From JACVRM01 sp963839815 (lineage in GTDB: Bacteria > Actinomycetota > Thermoleophilia > Gaiellales > Gaiellaceae): a stretch of 64,000 nt of DNA. Below are positions 23,689 through 32,403 of this stretch, piece by piece (the stretch's first letter is position 1; each line of letters opens with the position of its first letter). The translations under genes and the position numbers were made by a program. The stretch is from assembly GCA_963839815.1 (NCBI GenBank), contig CAWIWF010000007.1, forward strand, positions 169,266 to 233,265, in the 5' to 3' direction. A model generated the notes under the pieces. It had not been told where the DNA came from. It saw only the letters and a program-made list of their open reading frames with translations, and ran no database searches.

Positions 23689-26600
23689 ATGAGCGTCACC
23701 GAGGCTCCCGCCGGCGTGCGCCACGCGCCGAACCCCGAGCAGCAGGTCGCGATCGAGGCGCAGGGCGAGGTCTTCGTCTCCGCCGGCGCAGGCACCGGCA
23801 AGACCGCGGTGCTCGTCGAGCGCTTCGTCCGCGCCGTCTGCGACGAGGGAGTCGACGTCGAGTCGATGCTCGTCCTCACGTACACCAAGCGCGCGGCGGG
23901 CGAGCTGCGCCACCGCATCCGCACCGAGCTGCGGGCGCGTGGCCGGTTCGACCTCGCGCGCGAGCTCGACGGCGCCTGGATCTCGACCATCCACGGCTTT
24001 TGCAACCGGCTGCTCCGCGCGTATCCGTTCGAGGCGGGGCTCGACCCCCGCTTCCGCGAGCTCGACGAGGCCCAGGCGGCGGTCCTCCGGAGCGAGGCCT
24101 TCGACGCGGCGCTGGCGGAGTTCAGCGCGGCGGACGACTCCGACCGCCTGCGGCTCCTCGCCACCTACGGCGCCCCCGGGCTGCGACGGATGCTCACGGG
24201 GATCTACGAGACGCTGCGCTCGGCCGGCCGCGAGCTCGTCCTCGAGCTGGGGGAGCGGCCGCCGCTCGAGGCGCGCGTGCAGGCGCTCGCCGAGGCGGCG
24301 CGGTGCCTGGCGGAGGATCCGGGCGCGACCGAGCTGGCGAGCGCGTCGGCCGCCCGGCTCGCGGAGATCCTCGGGCGCTCGCCTGCAGCCGAGCAGCTGC
24401 TCGACCTGAGCCCCCACCGCGCGCGCGGCGAACGCGCCGCGAGCTACGAGGAGGCGCGCAAGGCGCTGGAGCAGGCGGCGCTCGACGAGGTCGCGATGCG
24501 AGACCGGGACCTGCTGCAGGTGCTCCTCGACGGGTTCGGGCGCGCCTACGACGACGCCAAGCGGCGCGAGTCGGCGCTCGACTTCGAGGACCTCCAGCTC
24601 GCCGCCCGCGACCTGCTGCGCGAGCATCAGGGCATCCGTCAGCGCGAGCAGTTGCGCTTCCGGCACATCGCCGTCGACGAATTCCAGGACACCAACCAGC
24701 TCCAATGCGACCTGCTCGACCTCGTCTCGGGTCGCCGGCCGCCGCTCGCTCCCGCCGGGGAGAGCCCGGCTCCGGCGCCCTCTGCCGCCGACGGGCCGAC
24801 GCCGCTCGCAGAGGTCTTCTACGTGGGCGACGAGTTCCAGTCGATCTACGGCTTCAGGCACGCCGACGTCGGCGTCTTCCGAACGCGGCGCGCGGAGGCG
24901 GGTGGAGGGCTCGCGCTCACGCGCAACTACCGCTCCCGCCCGGAGGTGCTGGCCGCGGTGAACTACCTCTTCCGCGAGGAGTTCGGCGACGAGTTCCAGC
25001 CCCTGGCCGCCTCGGGCGAGTTCCCCGACCCGGTGTTCGGGCACCCGGTCGAGTTGCTCGTGACCGACAAGGCTGCGCACCCCGAGGGCCTGCACTGGCG
25101 CCGCTCGGAGGCGCGTCACGTCGCGCGGCGCGTGCGCGAGCTCGTCGACGCCGGTGACGCGACCGCAGGCGAGATCGTGCTGCTCTTCGCCGCCGGCACC
25201 GACGCCGAGTGGTACGAGCAGGAGCTGCGCGCGCTCGGCCTGCCTACCTACCGCGCGACCGGGCGCGGCTACTTCGGGCAGCAGCAGGTGGTCGACCTGC
25301 TCGCCTACCTGCGGCTGATCCACAACCGCTACGACGACCAGGCGCTGGTGACGGTGCTCGCCTCGCCGTTCGTGGGCATCTCGAACGACGCGCTCGTCCT
25401 TCTGCGCCGCGCCTCCCCGAAGCGGCCGCTGTTCGTGGGTATCGAGCGCGGTATCCCGGACCTGGACGCGGAGGATGCGCGGCTGGTCGCCGCCTTCAAA
25501 CAGCGCTACGAGCGTCTTGCGGGCGCGGCGCCGCGACTGTCTCTCGAGCGGCTGTGCGAAGCGGTCGTCAGCGACCACGACTACGACCTGGCCGTCCTGG
25601 CCCGCTGGGACGGCCGCCGCCGCTACGCGAACATGCGCAAGCTCGCGCGCATGGCGCGCTCGTACGAGGAGCTCCGCGGCCGCGACATCGAGGGCTTCCT
25701 CACCTTCGTCCGCGACCAGGAAGCCGTCGGCGCCAAGGAGCTCGAAGCCGTGGCCGAGGAGGAGGGTGCGGACGCCGTGCGGCTGCTCACGATCCACGCC
25801 GCCAAGGGGCTTGAGTTCAAGGTCGTGGTCGTCGCCGACGCGGGCCGCGACCGCGCGGCGCCGTCCCCGGACGAGATCCTGGCGCTCTCGGACGGCCGCT
25901 TCGGCTTCCGCATCGTCGACCCCGCCACCAGCGCGCGCCGCGCTGCGTTCGCCTACGAGGACGTCAAGCGCAGCCGCGAGGCCGAGGAGCGGGCCGAACG
26001 GCTGCGGCTCTACTACGTGGCGATGACCCGGGCGATCGACCGCCTGATCGTGGCCGGCTCGGTCGACTTCGCGAAGGTGGATGAGTCGACACCGATGGGC
26101 TGGGTGCTCGGCCGGCTGGACGCGGCCGAGGAGCTGGAGGCGGGCGGTGGGGCGCCGGTGGAGCTCGAGCGGGGCGGGGCGACCCTGCTCGTTCGCGTCG
26201 ACCGCGACACCCCCTCGGCAGGCGTCGAGCCCGATCCGCTCCCCGTGGAGGCTGCCGGAGAACCGGGTCAGCTGGCGCTCTTCACGGACGCCGGCCCGGC
26301 GCAGCAGCCGGCCGCGCTGGTGCTGCCCCCGCTAGCGCCTGTCCCCGAGCCGCCGCTCCACACTGCCCGGAAGCTCTCCTTCACCGCGATCGCGACGTTC
26401 GAGCGGTGCTCGTACCGGTACTTCGCCGAGCGCGTCGTGGGCATGCGGCCACGGGACGAGGGGGGCGGCGAGGTCCCCGGGCGCGCGGGGCTCGGTGCCG
26501 CCGAGATCGGCAGCGCGGTCCACCTCCTACTCGAGACGATCGACCTCGGCTCACCGGCGGTTCCCGACGGGCTCGAAGGGGTCGTGCGTGCGTCGTGGCC

Positions 26601-27135
26601 GGCCGCCGCCGACCCGGACCTCGAGCGCATCCGGGAGCTCACGGCGGCGTACTGTGCGTCGCCGCTCGCCACCCGGCTCGCCAGCCTGCCGGACGTGCGG
26701 CGCGAGCTCCACTTCACCTTCGAGCTCGACGGCGTGCTGCTGCACGGCTACCTCGACGTCGTGCAGCGCTCGGACGGCCGTGCGCTCGTCGTCGATTACA
26801 AGTCGAACCAGCTCGGCGATGAGGATCCGGGGGCGATCGTGGCCGCCGAGTACCGGCTTCAGCGGCTCGTCTACGCGCTCGCCTGTCTCCGGGAGGGTGC
26901 CGAGGAGGTCGAGGTCGTCTACCAGTTCCTGGAGCTGCCGGACGCGCCCGTCTCTGCGACCTTCTCGCAGGCGGACGTGCCGGAGCTCGAGGCCGAGCTG
27001 CGGCAGGCGATCCAGGCCATCGAGGCAGGCGACTTCCGCCCCACGCCGAGCGAGCGCGCGTGCAGCGGCTGTCCGGCCCTCGACGTGGTGTGCGCCGGGC
27101 CGCGGCTGCGCCTGGCGTCGACGGCCGCCGCCTGA
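23689..27135 (+). CDS. AddA-like UvrD-family helicase-nuclease
   Basis: Motor and nuclease subunit of 1148 aa. Walker A is SAGAGTGKT (Gly33-Thr39); motif Ia includes LTYTKRAAGELRHRI; Walker B is VDEFQDT (330-335); later helicase motifs include YVGDEFQSIYGFR, NYRSRPEVL, LTIHAAKGLEFKVV and LYYVAMTRA. The C-terminal nuclease has HGYLDVV and VVDYKSN (Asp1036, Lys1038). Cys907 (FERCSYRYF) and Cys1125, Cys1128, Cys1135 form a second candidate 4Fe-4S site, which Bacillus-type AddA lacks. An internal Pro/Ala-rich insert (about 350-375) is not conserved helicase sequence. The ATG at 23689 follows a GGGGGGTG stretch. Confidence 0.9.
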   Translation: MSVTEAPAGVRHAPNPEQQVAIEAQGEVFVSAGAGTGKTAVLVERFVRAVCDEGVDVESMLVLTYTKRAAGELRHRIRTELRARGRFDLARELDGAWISTIHGFCNRLLRAYPFEAGLDPRFRELDEAQAAVLRSEAFDAALAEFSAADDSDRLRLLATYGAPGLRRMLTGIYETLRSAGRELVLELGERPPLEARVQALAEAARCLAEDPGATELASASAARLAEILGRSPAAEQLLDLSPHRARGERAASYEEARKALEQAALDEVAMRDRDLLQVLLDGFGRAYDDAKRRESALDFEDLQLAARDLLREHQGIRQREQLRFRHIAVDEFQDTNQLQCDLLDLVSGRRPPLAPAGESPAPAPSAADGPTPLAEVFYVGDEFQSIYGFRHADVGVFRTRRAEAGGGLALTRNYRSRPEVLAAVNYLFREEFGDEFQPLAASGEFPDPVFGHPVELLVTDKAAHPEGLHWRRSEARHVARRVRELVDAGDATAGEIVLLFAAGTDAEWYEQELRALGLPTYRATGRGYFGQQQVVDLLAYLRLIHNRYDDQALVTVLASPFVGISNDALVLLRRASPKRPLFVGIERGIPDLDAEDARLVAAFKQRYERLAGAAPRLSLERLCEAVVSDHDYDLAVLARWDGRRRYANMRKLARMARSYEELRGRDIEGFLTFVRDQEAVGAKELEAVAEEEGADAVRLLTIHAAKGLEFKVVVVADAGRDRAAPSPDEILALSDGRFGFRIVDPATSARRAAFAYEDVKRSREAEERAERLRLYYVAMTRAIDRLIVAGSVDFAKVDESTPMGWVLGRLDAAEELEAGGGAPVELERGGATLLVRVDRDTPSAGVEPDPLPVEAAGEPGQLALFTDAGPAQQPAALVLPPLAPVPEPPLHTARKLSFTAIATFERCSYRYFAERVVGMRPRDEGGGEVPGRAGLGAAEIGSAVHLLLETIDLGSPAVPDGLEGVVRASWPAAADPDLERIRELTAAYCASPLATRLASLPDVRRELHFTFELDGVLLHGYLDVVQRSDGRALVVDYKSNQLGDEDPGAIVAAEYRLQRLVYALACLREGAEEVEVVYQFLELPDAPVSATFSQADVPELEAELRQAIQAIEAGDFRPTPSERACSGCPALDVVCAGPRLRLASTAAA

Positions 27136-27160
27136 ACGGGCGTCTCGCTTCGTGACTCGC

Positions 27161-27166
27161 TAGAAC
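27161..27166 (+). promoter_or_regulatory. -10 box for leaderless metallophosphoesterase gene
   Basis: TAGAAC ends exactly 6 nt before the ATG at 27173. Confidence 0.55.
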
Positions 27167-27172
27167 ACGCGC

Positions 27173-27934
27173 ATGCGGGTCGCAGCGCTCTACGACGTCC
27201 ACGGCAACCTGCCGGCCCTGGAGGCAGTGCTGGCCGAGCTCGAGCCGGAACGGGTGGACGCCTACGTGTTCGGCGGCGACATCATCGCCGGCCCCATGCC
27301 GCGCGAGACGCTGGAGCGCGTGCTGTCGCTTGGCGACCGCGCTCACTTGATTCGCGGCAACGCCGATCGAGAGGTCTGGGAGGCCCGCGCGGACCGCGAG
27401 ACGCGGGCTCGGGGGATGATCGACACGACGCTCGGCGACCAGCTCTCGGACGAGCAGGCGAGGCTGCTCGAGGGCCTCCCGCTGACGGTCACGCTCGACG
27501 TGGACGGCCTCGGGCCGACCTGCTTCTGCCATGCGACACCGCGCGACGACGAAGAGGTCTTCACCGAGCGCGACCCCGACGACGTCGTGGCCGCGATCCT
27601 GGAGGGAACCGAGGCGGTGGCGGTCGTGTGCGGCCACACGCATCTGCAGGTCGACCGTCGCGCCGGGCCCTGGCGGGTCGTCAACGCGGGCAGCGTCGGC
27701 ATGCCGAACGACGCCGTCGGCGCTCACTACGCGGTGCTCGGCCCTGACGTCGAGCTCCGGCAGACCGACTACGACCGGGAGGAGGCGCGGCGCAGGTTCG
27801 CGGAGGTCGCCTGGCTCCAGAGCGGCGACGTCGAGCGGAAGCAGGGGTTCCTCGACGGGTTGTTCCAGGCGAACGACCGGGACGAGGTGCTCGACTTCTT
27901 CGAGCAGATGGCCGCGCGCCAGCGTGGCGCGTAG
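27173..27934 (+). CDS. Metallophosphoesterase, YfcE-like
   Basis: Calcineurin-like phosphoesterase of 253 aa acting on a phosphodiester or phosphomonoester of unknown identity. Dinuclear-metal ligands are visible in order: LYDVHGN (Asp-x-His), FGGDIIAGP (Gly-Asp), IRGNADRE (Gly-Asn-x-Asp), FCHATPRDDEE, and VCGHTHLQ (Gly-His-x-His). The nth gene starts inside its last codons, an 11-bp overlap, so the two are co-transcribed, and a DNA-repair link is possible. Confidence 0.9.
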   Translation: MRVAALYDVHGNLPALEAVLAELEPERVDAYVFGGDIIAGPMPRETLERVLSLGDRAHLIRGNADREVWEARADRETRARGMIDTTLGDQLSDEQARLLEGLPLTVTLDVDGLGPTCFCHATPRDDEEVFTERDPDDVVAAILEGTEAVAVVCGHTHLQVDRRAGPWRVVNAGSVGMPNDAVGAHYAVLGPDVELRQTDYDREEARRRFAEVAWLQSGDVERKQGFLDGLFQANDRDEVLDFFEQMAARQRGA

Positions 27935-28634
27935 CTACGTCCGGGAGGCGCGCCGCCCGGTCGGCCGGCGCCGCGACCGGATCCGGCCCATCGTCGCCCG
28001 TCTCGCCGTGGAGCACGCCGACGCTGCGATCGCGCTGCGATTTCGGTCGCCGCTCGAGCTGCTCGTGTCCGTGATGCTCTCGGCACAGACCACCGACGTG
28101 AACGTCAACCGCGTCACGGAGCGGCTGTTCGAGAAGTACCGGCAGCCCGCGGACTATCTGGCCGTGCCGGCGGAGGAGCTCGAGCGAGACATCTTCGCCA
28201 CCGGCTTCTACCGCCAGAAGGCGAGGTCGCTGCGCGGCACGATGACGCTGCTCCTGTCCGAGCACGGCGGCGAGGTGCCGCGGCGCCTCGAGGAGCTGGT
28301 GCGGCTTCCGGGCGTGGCTCGCAAGACGGCGAACGTGGTCGCAGCCGAGCTCGGGCACGCGCAGGGGATCGTCGTCGACACACACGTCCGACGGCTCTCG
28401 CAGCGCCTCGGGCTCACCCGCCAGGAGGATCCCGTGCGCATCGAGCGCGATCTGCAGCGGCTCGTCCCGCGCGCCGACTGGGCCAGGTTTCCGCACCTGC
28501 TGATCTGGCACGGCCGGCGCGTCTGCATCGCCCGCGCGCCCCGCTGCGCCGAGTGCGTGCTCAACGACCTGTGCCCTGCCAGCCGGGTCGACGTGACGCC
28601 GGCATTCCGGCACACATCCGGCACGGAGGTGTGA
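27924..28634 (+). CDS. nth: Endonuclease III
   Basis: Bifunctional DNA glycosylase/AP lyase for oxidised pyrimidines. The N-terminal half has LLVSVMLSAQTTDVNVN; the helix-hairpin-helix is LPGVARKTANVVAAE with the catalytic Lys; the catalytic Asp is in VVDTHVRRLSQRLGL. The C-terminal 4Fe-4S loop has the exact C-x6-C-x2-C-x5-C spacing (CIARAPRCAECVLNDLC). The GTG at 27924 gives 236 aa with a short basic N-terminal extension. Confidence 0.95.
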   Translation: MARSYVREARRPVGRRRDRIRPIVARLAVEHADAAIALRFRSPLELLVSVMLSAQTTDVNVNRVTERLFEKYRQPADYLAVPAEELERDIFATGFYRQKARSLRGTMTLLLSEHGGEVPRRLEELVRLPGVARKTANVVAAELGHAQGIVVDTHVRRLSQRLGLTRQEDPVRIERDLQRLVPRADWARFPHLLIWHGRRVCIARAPRCAECVLNDLCPASRVDVTPAFRHTSGTEV

Positions 28635-28878
28635 CACTTCCCGGCGTACTCTTGGCCCCCACCCTGAGGGCGGGGGGTGGGAGTGGGGTGGGGTGCTGGC
28701 CTTGCCGGACCGGTTCCGAGGGGACGTGTCCTTGCCGGCCGGTTGTCTGTCGAGGCACGCCCTGCCCGGCCCGGGTCGCAGCACCCCGTGCCGAGAGAGC
28801 GCCCACGCCGCACCGGAGGGTGGCCGCGAGTCCTCGCCGCGCGAGCGTGTGCCGACTGCCCGCCCGCCGGCGCTCTGC
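28635..28878. other. Convergent gap with hairpin and G-quadruplex-like tract
   Basis: No gene. CCCACCC (28658-28664) can pair with GGGTGGG (28675-28681). The plus strand from 28668 to 28693 has five runs of at least three G (28668-28670, 28672-28677, 28679-28681, 28685-28688, 28690-28693) with 1-3-nt loops, a strong G-quadruplex motif. Either structure could end transcription of nth. Confidence 0.6.
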
Positions 28879-30048
28879 TCAGCCGACGACCGAGTAGCCG
28901 TACCTGGAGCTGACGAGCTGCCCGCGATCGAAGCGTTGGGGGTCGAACAGCGAGAGGTCGAAGGCGTCCCAGGCGCCGTGGGCGATCAGCCCCGACAGCG
29001 CGAGGGCGATCGCCGGTGCGAGCTTGAAGCCGTGACCCGAGAGGCCGGCCGCGACGTAGAGCCCGCCGGCCGCCGGCACAGCGCCGACGACGGGCTGCCA
29101 ATCCGGTGTGACGTCGTAGACGCCCGACCAGGCGCCGCGCCAGTGCCCGCCCTCGAGGCCCGGGAAGCGCTTCGTGAGTGAGCGGACGAACGCCTCGAGC
29201 ACCTCCGGCTCGGCTCCTTCGGGGCAGGCGTTCGGATCGATCGGGGTGTCCGTGTGCCCCGGGTCGAGCGTCCCGACCTCGAGGAACGGTCCCTCCGCCT
29301 GCTTGACGTAGAACTGGAGCGGGCCCAGATCGGCGACGGCCGGCAGTGTCGCTCCCCAGCCGTCCGGAACGCGATAGCGGCCCACCTGGGCCCGGGCCGG
29401 CACCATAGGGAGGCGGAAGCCGCTCGGCGCGAGCAGACGCGGCGACCACGGTCCCGCGGCGATGACGATCGCGTCGGCCCGGATCGAGCCGGCGGCGGTG
29501 TGCACGATCCCGTCCTCGAGCCGCTCGACAGGCACCTGCTCGGCGACCACCGCGCCGTGAGCGGCGGCGGCTTGGGCGAACGTCGCCGCCGCCGCGTAGG
29601 GGTCGCAGTGGCCCGCGCGCGGCTCCCAGCACGCCGCCGCCACCCCGTTCGCGTCGATGCGCGGCTCCATCGCGCGGAGCCCCGCCGGGTCGAGTAGCTC
29701 CAGCTCCGCACCCTCCGAACGGCCCATGGCCACGTTCTGCTCGAGCGCAGCCCGATCCTCGACGCCCACGAGCCAGAGGACACCCGTCTGGGTGAACGAG
29801 CCCACCGGCCCGAGGCCGTCGGCGCCGTCGCGGTACACCTCGAGCCCGTGCCCGGCCATGCGGACGAGGAGCGGCTGGGAGTAGTGGGCACGGACGATGG
29901 CGGTCGAGCGGCCTGTCGGCCCGGAAGCGATCCGCTCACGCTCGAGCAGGATCGTGCTGAGCCCGCGCCGCGCCAGGTGGTAGGCGAGCGAGGTTCCGGT
30001 GATGCCGCCGCCGACGACGACGGCGTCGGCTCGCTCGGGGAGCGTCAT
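28879..30048 (-). CDS. FAD-dependent oxidoreductase, sarcosine-oxidase-beta-like
   Basis: DAO-superfamily flavoenzyme of 389 aa. The FAD site is AVVVGGGITGTSLAYHLARRG (residues 9-29), followed by SGPTGRSTAIVRAHYSQP, and the C-terminal YDVTPDWQPVVGAVP and AAGLSGHGFKLAPAI blocks match the sarcosine/dimethylglycine oxidase side of the family. Substrate unknown. It is downstream of the PAS-domain gene with only one base between, so the two form an operon. Confidence 0.87.
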   Translation of the reverse strand: MTLPERADAVVVGGGITGTSLAYHLARRGLSTILLERERIASGPTGRSTAIVRAHYSQPLLVRMAGHGLEVYRDGADGLGPVGSFTQTGVLWLVGVEDRAALEQNVAMGRSEGAELELLDPAGLRAMEPRIDANGVAAACWEPRAGHCDPYAAAATFAQAAAAHGAVVAEQVPVERLEDGIVHTAAGSIRADAIVIAAGPWSPRLLAPSGFRLPMVPARAQVGRYRVPDGWGATLPAVADLGPLQFYVKQAEGPFLEVGTLDPGHTDTPIDPNACPEGAEPEVLEAFVRSLTKRFPGLEGGHWRGAWSGVYDVTPDWQPVVGAVPAAGGLYVAAGLSGHGFKLAPAIALALSGLIAHGAWDAFDLSLFDPQRFDRGQLVSSRYGYSVVG

Positions 30049-30049
30049 C

Positions 30050-30496
30050 TCAGCCGGGGGTCAGCGCGACGAGCAGGCCGCCGTCCTCGTCGTACGCCGG
30101 AAAGAAGTCTGCGACGACGCGCTTGCGCGTGCCGGCGCGGGTGCGCAGCTCGAGCCGCTCGCCGAGGCGCCGCACCCCCCACTCGAGCACGAGTCGGACT
30201 GGATGCTGCTCCTCGTCGAAGCCCCGGAGATCGAGGCTCTCGACGACGTCGCGGCCGAGCAGCTCGCTCTCGGAGAACCCTGAGAGCTCGAAGATGCCGC
30301 GGCCCGTGGCCAGGACGCGGGCGGTTGCGTCGCAGACGAGGAGCCCGGTGGTCGGGGCCGGGTAGTAGTCGTCGAGCAGCTCAAACAGGAAGCCGAACCC
30401 GCAGCGCGCGCACGACACCGCCTGCCGGGTGAGCCCCTCGCGCCCGTCGTGGTCGATGGAGCGCTCCTTGCAGTTCGGGCAGATGAAGAAGGGCAC
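30050..30496 (-). CDS. Zinc-ribbon plus PAS-domain protein
   Basis: A 148-residue protein. The N-terminus has CPNC (residues 6-9) and CARC (29-32), a small zinc ribbon. Residues about 45-148 form a PAS sensor domain (LLVCDATARVLATGRGIFELSGFSESELLGRDV), with the C-terminal strands RKRVVADFFPAYDEDGGL. There is no output domain, so it may signal by protein contact. It shares an operon with the FAD oxidoreductase, suggesting redox or ligand sensing for that enzyme. Confidence 0.75.
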   Translation of the reverse strand: MPFFICPNCKERSIDHDGREGLTRQAVSCARCGFGFLFELLDDYYPAPTTGLLVCDATARVLATGRGIFELSGFSESELLGRDVVESLDLRGFDEEQHPVRLVLEWGVRRLGERLELRTRAGTRKRVVADFFPAYDEDGGLLVALTPG

Positions 30497-30504
30497 GGCG
30501 GCCG

Positions 30505-30510
30505 ATCGTA
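30505..30510 (-). promoter_or_regulatory. -10 box for leaderless PAS gene
   Basis: TACGAT on the minus strand ends 8 nt before the GTG start at 30496. Confidence 0.5.
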
Positions 30511-30526
30511 GCGAGGGCTTCCTGGG

Positions 30527-31516
30527 CTAGACGCCGGCGGCTTCGGGGCGCGGCGCGGTGAGCGCCTGGCCTTCGTGGCCCTCCTGCGCGGCGAGCCAGC
30601 GCTCGGCGTCGAGCGCCCCCATGCAGCCCGATCCGGCGGCGGTGATCGCCTGCCGGTAGACGTGATCGACGACGTCGCCGACCGCGAAGACACCCGGGAC
30701 GTTGGTGGCGGTGGAGCCCGGCTCCGTCACGAGGTAGCCGGCCTCGTCGTGGTCGAGTTGCTGCAGGAAGAGAGCCGTGTTCGGGTCGTGTCCGATCGCC
30801 ACGAAGAATCCCTGTGCCTCGAGCTCGGTGACCTCGCCGGTCTCGGTGTCGCGGAGGCGCACGCCGGTGACGCGGCCCTCGTCGGTGCCGAGCACCTCCT
30901 CGACGATCGCGTTGGTGAGGAAGCTGATCTTCTCGTTGGCCTGCGCACGGTCGAGCATGATCTGCGAGGCCCGGAACTCGTCGCGGCGGTGCACGATGGT
31001 GACGCTCGAGGCGAACTTGGTGAGAAACACCGCCTCCTCCATCGCCGAATCGCCGCCGCCCACGACGACGACCTGCTTGTCACCGAAGAACGCGGCGTCG
31101 CAGACGGCGCAGTAGGAGACGCCACGCCCCTGGAGCTTCGCCTCGGACTCGAGGCCGAGCTGCCGTGCCGTCGCGCCCGTTGCGACGACCACCGAGCGGG
31201 CCGTGTACTCGTCGTCGCCGACCCAAACGCGCAGCGGCTGCGAGGAGAAGTCGATCCTGGTGACGTCGTCGGTGACGAACTCGGCTCCGAAGCGCTCGGC
31301 CTGGCGGCGGAAGTCCTTCATCATCTCGGGCCCGAGCACGCCCTCCGGGTAGCCGGGGTAGTTCTCGACGTCGCTCGTGATCATCAACTGGCCTCCCCAG
31401 GCGAAACCCTCGATGACGAGCGGCTCCAGGTTGGCACGCGCGCTGTAGAGCGCTGCGGTGTACCCGGCGGGACCGCCGCCGATGATGATCACGTCACGGG
31501 TTGGGTTGTCGCTCAT
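30527..31516 (-). CDS. trxB: Thioredoxin reductase
   Basis: NADPH-dependent flavoprotein that reduces thioredoxin, 329 aa. The FAD motif IIGGGPAGYTAALYSAR is at the N-terminus, the redox-active CAVC disulfide at residues 136-139, the NADPH motif VVVGGGDSAMEEAVFL follows, and the C-terminal VFAVGDVVDHVYRQAITAAGSGC is typical. The ATG has an upstream GAGGAG ribosome-binding site, so the mRNA is leadered. No thioredoxin gene is adjacent. Confidence 0.96.
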   Translation of the reverse strand: MSDNPTRDVIIIGGGPAGYTAALYSARANLEPLVIEGFAWGGQLMITSDVENYPGYPEGVLGPEMMKDFRRQAERFGAEFVTDDVTRIDFSSQPLRVWVGDDEYTARSVVVATGATARQLGLESEAKLQGRGVSYCAVCDAAFFGDKQVVVVGGGDSAMEEAVFLTKFASSVTIVHRRDEFRASQIMLDRAQANEKISFLTNAIVEEVLGTDEGRVTGVRLRDTETGEVTELEAQGFFVAIGHDPNTALFLQQLDHDEAGYLVTEPGSTATNVPGVFAVGDVVDHVYRQAITAAGSGCMGALDAERWLAAQEGHEGQALTAPRPEAAGV

Positions 31517-31690
31517 GCGTCTCCTCTACACAGGTCTTGGCCACGCGCGTCCACGGCGTGGGCCCTCACCGTAGTGAACGGCGCGGACGGTCGGACTGTT
31601 CCCGCCGTCGCCCCTTGCGAACCCCCGGGAAGGGGCGCCCGGCCGGCACGGTTTCGGCACGATTCCGCGTCCCACGGGTGCGCAACTCCC

Positions 31691-31760
31691 GGGTAGCGTC
31701 GAGACCGGAGGGAGGCCCGCGGCCGGCCCCCGGGGAGGCCCCCGGGGACATGGCCGAAAA
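31691..31760. repeat. Dispersed repeat C, copy 2
   Basis: GGGTAGCGTCGAGACCGGAG, GGAGGCCCGCGGCCGGCCCC and GGGGACATGG match the copy at 13708-13770. It lies in the 292-bp gap 31517-31808 upstream of trxB, which holds no gene. Confidence 0.65.
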
Positions 31761-31808
31761 GGACGGGGCTCGGCGCCGCCGGTGAGGCGGTGCCGGCGTC
31801 CGGCGTGA

Positions 31809-32330
31809 CTAGGCGACCGGCTCGCCGCAGAGGTAGAGCGCGTCGCCTCGATGCTCGGCGTGGCGTGAAGGGACGTGCGGCTCGCGCTCCCCCGGCCGAA
31901 GCAGATGCTCGACTCGAGTGCGGCGGGCCATCAGCAGCTCGGCGATCAGCCGGCGATGGCAGTCCTGCCAACGAGTCTCAGCGCAGAGAAGGCACAGCGG
32001 CTCCGGCTGGCCGAGCTCGGAGGAGAGCGCGCGCTGCCACTCGGGCAGGGTCATGCGCGCCGCGTAGCTCGCGAGGGCGGCCGGGCGGACACAGGCGAAG
32101 CGCTCCTCGCCGGCCTCGCCGCTTCGGAGACCGCCGAGCGCCTCCGCGTGGCGGTAGGCGATCCCCGCGGCGGCGGCGCGCTCCGCCAGCGCAGGGCCGT
32201 TGTGCTGTGGGTTGCGGCGCGAGCCGGGGAAGCGGCGCACGTCGACGAGCGTTCGGACGCGCATCTCTGTGAGGCAGGCGAAGAGCTCGTCGGCGCTGCG
32301 CCGTCCGTGCCCGATGGTGAAGACGACCAC
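31809..32330 (-). CDS. DUF488 domain protein
   Basis: Protein of unknown function, 173 aa. Family hallmarks are TIGHGRRSADELFACL, LVDVRRFPGSRRNPQHN and the C-terminal LCLLCAETRWQDCHRRLIAELL with conserved Cys and His residues. The start is GTG, 6 nt after a TACGCT box. It is divergent from the eRF1-like gene. Confidence 0.85.
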   Translation of the reverse strand: MVVFTIGHGRRSADELFACLTEMRVRTLVDVRRFPGSRRNPQHNGPALAERAAAAGIAYRHAEALGGLRSGEAGEERFACVRPAALASYAARMTLPEWQRALSSELGQPEPLCLLCAETRWQDCHRRLIAELLMARRTRVEHLLRPGEREPHVPSRHAEHRGDALYLCGEPVA

Positions 32331-32336
32331 GCCACT

Positions 32337-32368
32337 AGCGTAGGGGCGTGCGTCGGGCGACTTAGAAT
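32337..32368. promoter_or_regulatory. Divergent -10 boxes for DUF488 and eRF1-like genes
   Basis: Minus strand TACGCT (32337-32342) ends 6 nt before the DUF488 GTG, predicting a leaderless mRNA. Plus strand TAGAAT (32363-32368) is 35 nt before the eRF1-like GTG, which instead has a GAAAGGGAGA ribosome-binding site at 32394-32403. Confidence 0.55.
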
Positions 32369-32403
32369 CGCCGGTCGGCGAGACCGTCGACTAGAAAGGG
32401 AGA

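Noticed and set aside
20610..24164. 1184-residue open frame on the minus strand
   Set aside because: Antisense to the AddB/AddA-like genes; its composition is a shadow of G+C-rich codon bias and it has no recognisable domains.
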